Below, piece by piece: positions 35,619 through 44,252 of a stretch of 64,000 bases of DNA. Positions within the stretch are counted from its first letter, which is position 1. Every line of letters begins with the position of its first letter. The notes beneath the pieces were generated by a model. It made no database searches and had not been told where the DNA came from. It was given only the letters and a program-made list of their open reading frames with translations. The translations under genes and the position numbers were made by a program. The DNA is taken from positions 43,233 to 107,232 of the IMG/VR virus record IMGVR_UViG_3300044701_001873. One strand, 5' to 3'. This DNA comes from a virus.

Positions 35619-38411
35619 CTACATTCCCCAGATGTTATAAAGAGCTGCGGTTGTAATTATAGCAGCCTCACTACTGTCATAAGAATTAAAATAAACAACA
35701 GGTGTTGATCCAGTTTTTGTCATTCCTGATTGTGGGTTTCCTCCTTTCCCAACAGATGGTAGTGGCAACATAGATACACTTGGTTGACTTTCGGGAACAC
35801 CTGGTATATTAGGTGGTTTCCCAGGTGCTATAGAAGGAGAAGTTGTAGGTGAAGAAACAGCAGATGATGCTCCACCTTTCTTTGCTAAAATAGATGCTAT
35901 TAATACTTTCTTTTCTAATACTTCCCCAGTAAGACCTTGTGCTTTACCCTCTTCTCTAGCTCTTGTAGCAGCTTCAAAAACTGCTGGATTAGATGCTCCA
36001 ACTTTTGATGGATCTAACATTTTACTCAATTGATCCACCGACATTTTATTAAGTTGGTCTTCAGATAATGATGAAGATGATGGTGGTGAAGAAGGAATTA
36101 ATGGTGTTGATGGTTGAGATTGAGTTGATTTCTTAGGTTCTCCAGTTTCACTTTGAGGATTTCTAGATCCAGGTCCAGTAGGAATTAATGGAGTAGATGG
36201 ACTTGCATAAGAGTCTTTTGCAGGGTCCCCATAGATTGTTCCTGAGGTTAAAGCGGCATCATCAAATTTTAATGTTTTATCGTCTTTAGGAGCATCTGCT
36301 GCCGGAGAGTCTGCAGATGCAGGTCCCGATAGATTATCAGTTTCAACACCTTGATATCTTAAAGACTCAGGAGCTTTGGATTGTGGTGATCCAGGCAACC
36401 AAGACCCTTTAGATCCTTTAGATTTAGATATTGCAAATTCAGCAGCAGCAACTGATGCCATCTGCTTAGCCTTTTCATCAGATACTCCTAATTTATCCTT
36501 CCAATCATTATAATGTGTTTGATATGCTTGATTATACCAATATTGAATATCCGCATCTTTATCATATTTCAATTCGAGTTTAAACATTTTTGCAGTGCCA
36601 ACTACAGTTCTAAAATAATCAGCAACGTTTGCAGATTTTAAAATAGATTGTCCTTCTGGACTTGATGGAAGAACTCCGGTCAATTCGTCGCTTTTTCCAA
36701 CTAACTTTCCCAATCCAGCAGAAGACACTAGTTTATTGACCATTTTAATAGTATATTTTCCACTACTTGCACTATCTCTAACATATCCAAGAACATATGA
36801 TTTTGGAGGATTTTTACCAACTGTAATATAACGAGTTGATATTACATTCTTACTATATTCTGTCGGGCTAAAAATTCTATCACCAATCTTAAATCCATTT
36901 GAAGAACCTCCAGAACTACTAGCACCACTAGATCCTCTAGCACCATTGGAACCACTGGAACCACTAGATCCTCTAGCACCATTGGAACCACTAGATCCAC
37001 CAATCTGACCTCCAGTCGACTTCGCTTCAATTTTAATATCTCCAAGATTAGCAACTTTTCTTTCAGTTGTTCCACCAAACATCTTATTGATATTATCAAG
37101 ATATACTGGACCTCCTAACCAATCAGCAGCACCTTTCTTTAATACATATTCTCCAGTTGAAAGAGCAGTTAGATGTTTATCGGGACCTAGACCAGAAACA
37201 TTGAATGAAGTAGTTTTAGAAGATACATTTCCACCCTCTCTTGAAACTGTATCATTAAAAGATAATTTTTTCCTATCTGCTGCATTTCCTGGAATAGATC
37301 CACCAGTTTCTTTTTTTACTACTTTTGGAGGTCTAACTTCTCCACCAGTAAATTTAAGATTAATTGGTGGACCTGCAGTTGGTTTAGGTTCTGGGTTCTT
37401 TGGTTCACCAGTAATATTGGGTGCTTGAAGTTCTGGAGCTTGTGGAATGTTAGGAATATTCGCAGACCCTATTTGAGGGGAACCCGGAAGCATTTTTAAT
37501 GCACCATTCAAAAGACCAATAAAACCATTCAATGCAGAATTAATTGCATCAATAAAATTTCTCACCGGTTGAACAACCATCTTATCAATAAATTGTATAA
37601 CTGTATTAAAGAAACCAGTTATACCATCAATCAAACCCTGTATAGGTTTGAGTAATGTCATTGGATTTTGTAAGACAGTAAATAACCAATTAACCAAAGA
37701 CCCAAGAAGAACCATCATTATAAAATTCTTAATCGTATCAAAGATACTCGTAAAGGGTTTAAGAATTTTATTGATTAGTCCTAAACCCTTTTTCTCTTCC
37801 TTCTTGCCTTCTAAATCTTTCTCCTTACCTTCCTTTCCAGTCTTCTCTCTTTCTCTTCTTGATAATTCCGATCCCTTTTTATCAGCAGAAGACTGTTTTT
37901 GTAATATAGAAAGGATACTCTCGGTCAATCCTCTAATTTCTTTTACAATATCAAGTAGAGATCCATTTAAAAACTTTTCTATTTCCCCAATCTTTTTTGA
38001 ATTATTATCTACCTGTTTTTCTTGTTCTTGTTCAGGTTCTGGTGGTTGGTAATTTGCTAAAGCACCTCCAGATCCTGATAATAACTTTGCAGGATCTGTG
38101 ACGGGTTTTTGATTTGTCCCTTGACCTTGAGGTTTCTTATTAAAAAAAGAGTCTACATTTATTCCTTTTTTTGCTGCAGTAAATTTAGATCCTTTAAGAT
38201 CTCTTATTCTCTTTCTTTCGTTAGCAAGTTTTGCTAGATCATCTTCAGATAACTTTGACTTTTCATCGAAGGAACTTTTAACAATTGTTTCTCTCAACAA
38301 TTGCATATACTCATCATATTCTAAGTCAAAGTTATCCTCCAACCCAAGAATTTTGGCAACTTCTGGATCTACTTCTTCTATTTGTTTTTTAGTAGGATCC
38401 TCGACTGCCAT
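35619..38411 (-). CDS. Tape-measure/hub-like protein, paralogue of the 1,415-residue protein
   Basis: 930 residues. A charged N-terminal helix region (ELSRREREKTGKEGKEKDLE) leads into MMVLLGSLVNWLFTVLQ (226-245), which aligns with VLLGSLANFLF in the next gene. A Gly/Ser-rich hinge with a duplicated SGSNGARGSSG block lies at about 475-500. LKFDDAALTSGTIYGDPAKD (about 717-736) repeats the sequence found twice in the neighbour. No hydrolase motifs seen. It follows the gp26/short-ORF frameshift pair, the position held by the tape-measure gene in many tailed phages, so a tape-measure-type role is inferred. Confidence 0.65.
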   Translation of the reverse strand: MAVEDPTKKQIEEVDPEVAKILGLEDNFDLEYDEYMQLLRETIVKSSFDEKSKLSEDDLAKLANERKRIRDLKGSKFTAAKKGINVDSFFNKKPQGQGTNQKPVTDPAKLLSGSGGALANYQPPEPEQEQEKQVDNNSKKIGEIEKFLNGSLLDIVKEIRGLTESILSILQKQSSADKKGSELSRREREKTGKEGKEKDLEGKKEEKKGLGLINKILKPFTSIFDTIKNFIMMVLLGSLVNWLFTVLQNPMTLLKPIQGLIDGITGFFNTVIQFIDKMVVQPVRNFIDAINSALNGFIGLLNGALKMLPGSPQIGSANIPNIPQAPELQAPNITGEPKNPEPKPTAGPPINLKFTGGEVRPPKVVKKETGGSIPGNAADRKKLSFNDTVSREGGNVSSKTTSFNVSGLGPDKHLTALSTGEYVLKKGAADWLGGPVYLDNINKMFGGTTERKVANLGDIKIEAKSTGGQIGGSSGSNGARGSSGSSGSNGARGSSGASSSGGSSNGFKIGDRIFSPTEYSKNVISTRYITVGKNPPKSYVLGYVRDSASSGKYTIKMVNKLVSSAGLGKLVGKSDELTGVLPSSPEGQSILKSANVADYFRTVVGTAKMFKLELKYDKDADIQYWYNQAYQTHYNDWKDKLGVSDEKAKQMASVAAAEFAISKSKGSKGSWLPGSPQSKAPESLRYQGVETDNLSGPASADSPAADAPKDDKTLKFDDAALTSGTIYGDPAKDSYASPSTPLIPTGPGSRNPQSETGEPKKSTQSQPSTPLIPSSPPSSSSLSEDQLNKMSVDQLSKMLDPSKVGASNPAVFEAATRAREEGKAQGLTGEVLEKKVLIASILAKKGGASSAVSSPTTSPSIAPGKPPNIPGVPESQPSVSMLPLPSVGKGGNPQSGMTKTGSTPVVYFNSYDSSEAAIITTAALYNIWGM

Positions 38412-38585
38412 TTACTGTTTTTGCTGTTGTTTTTGTCTTTCTTCTTCTAAGTGCTGCTCTAGAAGCATAACATAAACATCACGTTCCCAAGGCATCAAGT
38501 TTTCAATTTCGGTCAATGAGTATTTATGATACTGCATCAAAGCAAAATTTAATTTATAATAATTCTCAAGGTCCATATGGACCAT
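38412..38585 (-). CDS. Short gp51-like ORF, probably translated as a -1 frameshift extension of gp26
   Basis: 57 codons from ATG at 38585. It contains LENYYKLNFALMQYHKYSL and MPWERDVYVMLLEQHLEEE, a helix pair of the kind found in tail-assembly chaperones; the PWE-x-x-VY-x-x-LL motif is typical of phage TAC C-terminal parts. The -1 frame of the upstream gp26 enters this ORF with no intervening stop after a T TTT TTC heptamer, and the ORF can also start 2 bp after the gp26 stop. In cyanophages this small gene is placed after gp26 and is called gp51-like. A fusion of about 298 residues is predicted alongside gp26. Confidence 0.72.
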   Translation of the reverse strand: MVHMDLENYYKLNFALMQYHKYSLTEIENLMPWERDVYVMLLEQHLEEERQKQQQKQ

Positions 38586-38587
38586 TG

Positions 38588-39307
38588 CTACGCGAAAAAA
38601 CTCGATAGCCCCTCAAGAACAACAGTGCTTTCAACATTTGTATTTGGATTTGTAATCTTAACTTCGTGGGAAAGTTTAGGCATAGTCTCAAAGAACTTTT
38701 CAATTTGTTTAAATTGTGATGAGTTCATTTGATCTAAGAAATCGACAAGTTCTTTCTTAGTCACATCTGATGAAGACCAAACTTCTTCTGCGTTATAAAT
38801 CTTAGCAATACAAGAAACAATCAAATCAAAAGATTGATCCATATTGTTTCCAGAAGAAAAATCAAAATTACTCTTAATGAACTGATCTAATGATGGATAC
38901 TTCATTTCCATCATCAAATTATCATCAATCTTAATTTGATTAGTATGCTCTTCATTCTTTTTAACCTGAATATCATCAACAGCAATCTTAGTTAATACTG
39001 TTGTTTCACTATCATCTGGGCAAATCAAATTAACTTCTATTTCTTCGCCAACTGATTTTCCACGAATGTTAAGGAACAAATATTCAATATCAAATGTAGG
39101 AAGAATTTCAACTTTAATTCCTTTTGATTGAATGCAATTTTTAATAACTGTTTTAATTGCATTCGTAATATCTTTAGTGTTTTCACTCTCAAGGGCAAGA
39201 ACAAGAAGTTTTTCTTCTCTTACTAAGAACGGTCTATATCTAATTGATTCTCCAGTTGATGGCAATTCCAACTCATAAGTCGGAGTAGAAATCTTTGGTA
39301 AAGGCAT
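38588..39307 (-). CDS. gp26-like baseplate hub assembly protein
   Basis: 239 residues with the T4 gp26-type baseplate layout: N-terminal LPSTGESIRYRPFLVREEKLL, then LALESENTKDITNAIKTVI, a beta region (VEILPTFDIEYLFLNIRGKS), and a C-terminal helix ending EGLSSFFA. gp26 acts in assembly of the baseplate hub. The last codons contain a T TTT TTC slippery heptamer, so a fraction of ribosomes may continue into the next ORF. A late promoter lies 26 bp upstream of the ATG. Confidence 0.8.
   Translation of the reverse strand: MPLPKISTPTYELELPSTGESIRYRPFLVREEKLLVLALESENTKDITNAIKTVIKNCIQSKGIKVEILPTFDIEYLFLNIRGKSVGEEIEVNLICPDDSETTVLTKIAVDDIQVKKNEEHTNQIKIDDNLMMEMKYPSLDQFIKSNFDFSSGNNMDQSFDLIVSCIAKIYNAEEVWSSSDVTKKELVDFLDQMNSSQFKQIEKFFETMPKLSHEVKITNPNTNVESTVVLEGLSSFFA
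38594..38600 (-). promoter_or_regulatory. Programmed -1 ribosomal frameshift heptamer (T TTT TTC)
   Basis: On the minus strand the gp26 codons read AGT TTT TTC GCG TAG. T TTT TTC matches the X XXY YYZ slippery consensus, and slipping back one base puts ribosomes in CGC GTA GCA ATG, in frame with the 57-codon ORF, with no stop between. The zero-frame stop follows one codon later, as in lambda G/GT. Confidence 0.72.
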
Positions 39308-39332
39308 AATCTCCTATACAATTCAGGTGTTT

Positions 39333-39339
39333 TATTTAT
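39333..39339 (-). promoter_or_regulatory. T4-type late promoter ATAAATA
   Basis: ATAAATA on the minus strand, 26 bp before the gp26 start and overlapping the last base of the gp54-like gene. It would drive gp26 and the tape-measure/hub operon. Confidence 0.7.
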
Positions 39340-40241
39340 TACGCAAATCCAGAGGTTCCAGGAGTTCCAAAATCACCAACTGGTGGGTTAGAAGCATTTG
39401 GTGCAAAAGAGTTATAAGAAAATGTATTTGGTAAATTTCTTAAACTGTCATTAAAATATTGAGTTCCGTCCAATGCTGTTGCTGCAGTATATAACTCAGG
39501 AACTCCTGGAGTAAATGGATATGAAGGACTTAAAGCATTTCCATTTATTGTAGCTTGATCTGCAGGATCTCCTATGATGGGAGGTTTTCTAGTTGCATTT
39601 TGATAAGAAGGACTAAATCTATTAGTCATTACATATCTAACATAAGAGAAAGAAACCGTAATTTTTAATAAATCACTTGCATCATAAGATATTGGAGTAG
39701 AAACAATATTGATCGGAAATGCTTGTATAAATTGATATTGAAGTGTGGGTCTGGGAGAATTTTTACTTACATCTTTTTCAAATTTAATAAGGTGAATGTC
39801 ACTCTTGTATCTTTTTGGGTATTGCATCCTGTAAAAAGTTGCAGGATTTTTATACTGCTCTGAGTCAAAGTATTCCCCTTCACCAACAATAAAATTCATC
39901 CATCCCTGAAAATATTTAATAACTGCATATTCGTGATCAACATAAAAAGTTAAATCAATAGTGTCATCGTAAATTCTACGATACACCATTTTTTCAGTTG
40001 ATCCGTGATAGTCATTATTGACTTCGTGCGTTGCCAAACTAGATCCAGGAAGACTTGCTTCACAGCAAGCAAGATTAATCATTTCCTTATGTTTTGCTTC
40101 ACTGACTCCCCTACTAGAAACAAAAGAATTTACTTCTTGGTTTGTTAATACCTCTACCATATAAACAGAAGTCTGCGCCGGACGCATCAATTTCTGTTTA
40201 ATTTCCGAAACCTTATAATGCTTTGCTACAGCTCCTGCCAT
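39339..40241 (-). CDS. gp54-like baseplate tail-tube initiator
   Basis: 300 residues. The C-terminal third has FPINIVSTPISYDASDLLKI and VSFSYVRYVM, matching the tail-tube protein fold (gp19/gp54 family). The central region has YRRIYDDTIDLTFYVD. T4 gp54 (320 aa) caps the baseplate and starts tube polymerisation together with gp48, which is encoded divergently next door. The Pro/Gly-rich C-terminus (FGTPGTSGFA) is probably flexible. Confidence 0.65.
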   Translation of the reverse strand: MAGAVAKHYKVSEIKQKLMRPAQTSVYMVEVLTNQEVNSFVSSRGVSEAKHKEMINLACCEASLPGSSLATHEVNNDYHGSTEKMVYRRIYDDTIDLTFYVDHEYAVIKYFQGWMNFIVGEGEYFDSEQYKNPATFYRMQYPKRYKSDIHLIKFEKDVSKNSPRPTLQYQFIQAFPINIVSTPISYDASDLLKITVSFSYVRYVMTNRFSPSYQNATRKPPIIGDPADQATINGNALSPSYPFTPGVPELYTAATALDGTQYFNDSLRNLPNTFSYNSFAPNASNPPVGDFGTPGTSGFA

Positions 40242-40245
40242 TAGG

Positions 40246-40252
40246 ATAAATA
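40246..40252 (+). promoter_or_regulatory. T4-type late promoter ATAAATA (plus strand)
   Basis: ATAAATA 28 bp before the gp4 start in the 38-bp divergent gap. It is one of only two clear plus-strand late promoters in the window, and it serves gp4, gp48 and gp53. Confidence 0.68.
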
Positions 40253-40279
40253 TTTTATTATATATTATGTAGTCAGGAT

Positions 40280-40735
40280 ATGAGAGATCGGGAAAGTAAG
40301 TATCATCAGGGAAGATTTAACCCACAAAATCCTCAAAAATATAAAGGAGATCCAAGAAATATTATTTACAGGAGTTCTTGGGAACTTCGATTTATGAGAT
40401 ATTGTGACCGAAAGGTAAATATTTTAGAGTGGGGAAGTGAAGAATTTTTTATTCCTTATGTAGATCCAACAACTAATAAGGTCAGAAGATACTATCCAGA
40501 TTTTATTATCAAGGTTCAAGAGCAAAATGGATTGATTAAAAAATATTTAATTGAAGTCAAACCAAAAAAACAAACTAAACCACCTGTTCGTTCTCCAAAA
40601 AAACAAAATAAAACATATATAACTGAAGCACTAACTTATGAAAAAAATGTTGCTAAATGGAGAGCAGCAAAAGAATGGTGTGATGATCGAAGAATAGAAT
40701 TCAGAATTATCACAGAGGACGAATTAGGTCTATAA
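40280..40735 (+). CDS. 4: gp4-like head completion protein
   Basis: 151 residues, near the size of T4 gp4 (also called gp50/65). The conserved block GDPRNIIYRSSWELRFMRYC (23-42), NILEWGSEEF and the PDFIIKV...KYLIEVKPKKQ stretch resemble a TnsA-like nuclease fold; D and E-x-K (EVKPK) are visible. This protein completes packaged heads for tail joining and may trim or protect the DNA end. It starts a plus-strand operon behind a late promoter. Confidence 0.85.
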   Translation: MRDRESKYHQGRFNPQNPQKYKGDPRNIIYRSSWELRFMRYCDRKVNILEWGSEEFFIPYVDPTTNKVRRYYPDFIIKVQEQNGLIKKYLIEVKPKKQTKPPVRSPKKQNKTYITEALTYEKNVAKWRAAKEWCDDRRIEFRIITEDELGL

Positions 40736-40762
40736 ATATACATAAAGAACTTTATCGTCAAA

Positions 40763-40825
40763 ATGTCAATAAGGAATAGATCACGTAAAGTTCTTGCATC
40801 CCTTGCGCGTAGGGGGAATTTCTGA
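40763..40825 (+). CDS. Tiny basic ORF (20 aa) coupled to gp48
   Basis: ATG at 40763 encodes MSIRNRSRKVLASLARRGNF and stops at TGA 40823-40825, which shares its last base with the gp48 start codon (TGATG). The product is a highly basic amphipathic helix (7 Arg/Lys). The overlap suggests translational coupling. It could be a leader peptide, an RNA-binding helix, or a chance ORF; at 20 codons the support is mainly the overlap and composition. Confidence 0.35.
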   Translation: MSIRNRSRKVLASLARRGNF

Positions 40826-42186
40826 TGCCTTTTTGGAATGTCAAAGATACTACAATTACAAACGAAAAAACTTTTGTAAATAATACATATAAGGACGCGA
40901 ATGGAAATAATAAATTGGCAACGAATGGATTTGTGCCTTTAGATCCAAATAGTACAGATCCGATTGTCAAAACAATGTATATCTCGATTGCAAACAATGG
41001 AGATATATTATATCGAAGAGGAACAGGTGCTGCAACATCTCAATATACTAGTATTCAAGATGTTGCAAATGGACAAATATCCGGATATAATGCGGCAACA
41101 ACTGAAAAATTAAAAGCATCCGTTCAATCATACTTATCTAACGGTGCTAAAACTGCTGGAGTTGGTCCAGCAACTGCAACTGATCCCCCTGCCCCAGCGT
41201 CAACGGCAGCACCAAATACTGGAGGAACATCTGCTTATGATGCAAATACCAATCCCTTTGGAGAAGCAACCCAGAGAATAAACAATTATGATAAAGGAAC
41301 ACTTCTTGTTTATCCTTTAAATAGGCAAGGTATTGGTGGTGATTATATCCAATTTGAAATTAAATCATATAAAAAATCTGGTCTTGCACCAGCTGGAACG
41401 CAAGGAACAGGTCGTTTTAGTGTTGCCTTAACTGGAATGGAGGATAGAAAATCAGAAACATTGGCAACAATTTGCCTCCCAATTCAATCGGGAATTGTTG
41501 ACTCAATGTCAGTCGATTGGGGATCAGGAGATCTAAATCCAATCACTGCAGCATTTGCAAGTGCTGCTTATAATATAATTGGTGCAGCAGGTGCTGGTGA
41601 TGTGGGTAATTATTTTAAGGAAATTGCTAACTCGACTAGAGATGTAGGAAAATCTTTTGAGTCAGCTGGTCCAGAATTAAGAGCACTTTTAATCAATTAT
41701 TTTACGGAGCAAGCAGTCGGAAGACCAGGATTGCTTTCAAGAACAATTGGAGGAGCAATAAACAATAACCTTGAATTATTATTCAATGGACCGATGCTAA
41801 GAAGTTTTACATTTAATTTTAAACTGACTCCAAGAGAACCAAAAGAAGCACAACTGATTAAAGACATCATCAGATACTTTAAAAAGAGTATGGTTCCTGG
41901 TCTATCTCAATCAAAACTATTCCTATTAGCGCCAAATGTATTCAAAATAAGATACATTTACACTGGAAGAGGAGATAGAGCAGAAAATCACCCATACTTA
42001 AATAGAATTAAAGTAGCAGCATTAAGAGATTTCTCTGTTAATTACTCACCAGATGGAAATTATATGACTTATGCTGAGGGAGGATCAATGACTCAATATG
42101 ATTTAAGTATGACTTTCGGAGAGATTGATCCTATCTACGAACCAGATTATGAAAAGGGCGATGGTAAAACAGGAATGGGATGGTAA
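40825..42186 (+). CDS. 48: gp48-like baseplate tail-tube cap
   Basis: 453 residues (T4 gp48 is 364). The C-terminal third is strongly gp48-like: FTFNFKLTPREPKEAQLIKD, IIRYFKKSMVPGL, RIKVAALRDFSVNYSPDG, YDLSMTFGEIDPIY. The N-terminal 110 residues are extra and contain a Thr/Ala/Pro-rich linker (TATDPPAPASTAAPNTGGTS) that is probably disordered. gp48 sits with gp54 at the base of the tail tube. It is followed by gp53 after 3 bp. Confidence 0.85.
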   Translation: MPFWNVKDTTITNEKTFVNNTYKDANGNNKLATNGFVPLDPNSTDPIVKTMYISIANNGDILYRRGTGAATSQYTSIQDVANGQISGYNAATTEKLKASVQSYLSNGAKTAGVGPATATDPPAPASTAAPNTGGTSAYDANTNPFGEATQRINNYDKGTLLVYPLNRQGIGGDYIQFEIKSYKKSGLAPAGTQGTGRFSVALTGMEDRKSETLATICLPIQSGIVDSMSVDWGSGDLNPITAAFASAAYNIIGAAGAGDVGNYFKEIANSTRDVGKSFESAGPELRALLINYFTEQAVGRPGLLSRTIGGAINNNLELLFNGPMLRSFTFNFKLTPREPKEAQLIKDIIRYFKKSMVPGLSQSKLFLLAPNVFKIRYIYTGRGDRAENHPYLNRIKVAALRDFSVNYSPDGNYMTYAEGGSMTQYDLSMTFGEIDPIYEPDYEKGDGKTGMGW

Positions 42187-42189
42187 AAA

Positions 42190-42861
42190 ATGGCATACTA
42201 CTTTAGATACTTACCAAATTTAGAATATATCAATAGAAATACGTCTCAAGATCAAATATCAAATTACACAAGAACAAAAAATTTATTTAAAAGGGGTAAA
42301 ATTAGAGATGATATTTTTGGAAATCTAATCTTCTTTACCAAATATAACATCATCGGAGACGAAAGACCTGATAATATTGCTGAAAAAATTTATGGAGATT
42401 CTTCTTTAGATTGGATCGTTCTTTTGTCAAATAATATAGTTAACGTATATGATGAGTGGCCAATGAGTCAAGAAACATTCGACAAATACTTACTAGAAAA
42501 ATATAATACTTATGATGTTGTTTATGGCACTCACCACTATGAGACCATAGAAGTTAAAGATAGTTCTGGAAATATTATCGTTAAATCTGGTCTAACTGTT
42601 CCATCATCTTTTAATGTGAGATATTTTGATTATGGTCTAGGTCAAGATAAACAGGAGTTTAATATAACTATTGCGATTTCAAACTATGATTATGAAGTAA
42701 GAAAAGAAGAGAAAAAAAGAAATATTTTTCTACTTAAATCAGACTATGTTCCTGTCATTATGAATGATATGGAAAATACAATGCCATATAAAGAGGGTGG
42801 AGATCAATACATTGACCCCACCCTTAAGAGAGTTGATGATATCAGACTTTACGAGAACTAA
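42190..42861 (+). CDS. 53: gp53-like baseplate wedge protein
   Basis: 223 residues (T4 gp53 196). The N-terminus YFRYLPNLEYINRN, the block KYNIIGDERPDNIAEKIYG, and SLDWIVLLSNNIVNVYDEWP (LysM-like region typical of gp53) identify it. gp53 joins wedges into the hexagonal baseplate. Its stop abuts the stop of gp32, which is convergent; no hairpin separates the two, so the transcripts may overlap. Confidence 0.88.
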   Translation: MAYYFRYLPNLEYINRNTSQDQISNYTRTKNLFKRGKIRDDIFGNLIFFTKYNIIGDERPDNIAEKIYGDSSLDWIVLLSNNIVNVYDEWPMSQETFDKYLLEKYNTYDVVYGTHHYETIEVKDSSGNIIVKSGLTVPSSFNVRYFDYGLGQDKQEFNITIAISNYDYEVRKEEKKRNIFLLKSDYVPVIMNDMENTMPYKEGGDQYIDPTLKRVDDIRLYEN

Positions 42862-43839
42862 TCACTCTTCAGCAAGACGCTTGAAGTAACTCATTGCATC
42901 GTCTTCATCTTCATCATCGGAAGCAGAAGAGGACAGTCGATTGAGTTCTTCTTTGACACTCTGAGGAACTGGGGGAGCAGATTTACTCTTCCGATAAGAC
43001 TCTTCAAGTTCTTCCATCACATTCTCTTCAGAAGAACGCTTAGGCATATAAGACTCGTATTCTTCTTCCACATCAGCAGAAGCAGACTTAGGAGCAACTT
43101 TACCTACGCCAAGAACATAGTTCAGGCGCTTCTCAAGTTCTTCGTAGGTCTTGAATTGATCTGGGGCAATCAAAGCAGAGAGAGAATACTCTTTCTTCCA
43201 GATTGCTTCCATTGCATCGTCATCATCAAGAAGAGGTCCAGAAGAATCAAACTCAGATTTATCGTAGTTCCAATAACCTTCAACCTTACGGATCTTAAGG
43301 CGGAAGTTTGCTCCACCCCAAAAATCAAAGGGATTAATAGGAGTCTCATCTTCAAATTCTGGTTGCATTGCATTCAGAATTTTATCAAAGATTTTCTTAC
43401 CGAACTTAAACAGGAAGACCTTACCTTCGTTCTCAGGGTTGGTAGGATCCTTTACAACATAAATGTTGCTGTAATAAGACAACTTACGCTTTTGCTTACG
43501 AACAGTTTCTTTATCTTTATCGTTACCACTATTCCAAAGACCGCGATTGTATTCGGTTACAGGATCTTTTTGACCAAGAGTAGTCAGAGAGTTCTCAATA
43601 TACCAACCACCAGAACCTTGGAAACCGTGAGCAAACATTTTTACCCAAGGAATATCTTCTCCATCTGGAGCAGGAAGAAAACGAATAACAGCAGAACCTA
43701 CGTTATCCTTACCCATCGTAGGTTTCCAGAAACGGGTATCTTCTCCTGAAGATGTAGAACCCATTTTTTCAACTTCTTTCACCAGTTTATCGGTGAGAGA
43801 ACCAAGTTTAGATTGCTTTTTAAGATTTGCGAAAGACAT
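42862..43839 (-). CDS. 32: gp32 single-stranded DNA-binding protein
   Basis: 325 residues. It has an N-terminal basic cooperativity domain (NLKKQSKLGSLTDKLVKEVEK), the core OB-fold region (GSAVIRFLPAPDGEDIPWVKM, HGFQGSGGWYIENSL, VEGYWNYDKS) and an acidic C-terminal tail (SASDDEDEDDAMSYFKRLAEE) that recruits replication partners. No cysteine is present, so the zinc ribbon of T4 gp32 (His-Cys3) is absent although the surrounding fold is kept. It coats ssDNA in replication, recombination and repair. Its own sigma70-type promoter lies at 43905-43933. Confidence 0.92.
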   Translation of the reverse strand: MSFANLKKQSKLGSLTDKLVKEVEKMGSTSSGEDTRFWKPTMGKDNVGSAVIRFLPAPDGEDIPWVKMFAHGFQGSGGWYIENSLTTLGQKDPVTEYNRGLWNSGNDKDKETVRKQKRKLSYYSNIYVVKDPTNPENEGKVFLFKFGKKIFDKILNAMQPEFEDETPINPFDFWGGANFRLKIRKVEGYWNYDKSEFDSSGPLLDDDDAMEAIWKKEYSLSALIAPDQFKTYEELEKRLNYVLGVGKVAPKSASADVEEEYESYMPKRSSEENVMEELEESYRKSKSAPPVPQSVKEELNRLSSSASDDEDEDDAMSYFKRLAEE

Positions 43840-43904
43840 TTGTATGCTCCGTATTTGGCTTGTGTGGGTTAACTTTGGTGCGGATCCCCCAGCCGCTTGC
43901 CCTT

Positions 43905-43933
43905 AGTATATCAGGGATTGCCCTCGGCGTCAA
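43905..43933 (-). promoter_or_regulatory. Sigma70-type promoter of gp32
   Basis: Minus strand TTGACG, 17-bp spacer, TATACT. The -35 box and spacer lie within the 3' end of the DUF1825 gene and the -10 box directly abuts its stop. Confidence 0.7.
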
Positions 43934-44252
43934 TACGTCCTTTCATCATATCAATAAGAGCTTCCATATTCTTAAAGATAATATTAATGTCAGTTCCTTT
44001 GGGAAGACCCATCATAGTAGCAGATTCCATAACACGTTCTTTCATCTCCTTTGCCTCTGGATCATCAGAAAGACTTAAACGAGTATAAAGAATTTGTTGT
44101 TTTTGAAGAAGTTTTTGTAAAAGATTAACGTGCTCTATTTTATCTTTATTGCTCATTTTAAAGAAGTTAAAAACATTCTTGTAGATCTCTTCCTGGAGTT
44201 CAGAGATCTCGGACATCTCTGCTCTCACAACTTCAGAGTCAAAGAAACTCAT
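43911..44252 (-). CDS. DUF1825 family protein (cyanobacterial/cyanophage)
   Basis: 113 residues from ATG at 44252 (MSFFDSEVVRAEMSEISELQ); the longer reading would need a GTG. The protein is all-helical (EIYKNVFNFFKMSNKDKIEH; ARMMGLPKG-like C-terminus). The family is shared by cyanobacteria and their phages; function unknown, possibly acquired from the host. It overlaps the gp59 stop by 4 bp, so it is co-translated with gp59/gp33. Confidence 0.78.
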   Translation of the reverse strand: MSFFDSEVVRAEMSEISELQEEIYKNVFNFFKMSNKDKIEHVNLLQKLLQKQQILYTRLSLSDDPEAKEMKERVMESATMMGLPKGTDINIIFKNMEALIDMMKGRIDAEGNP

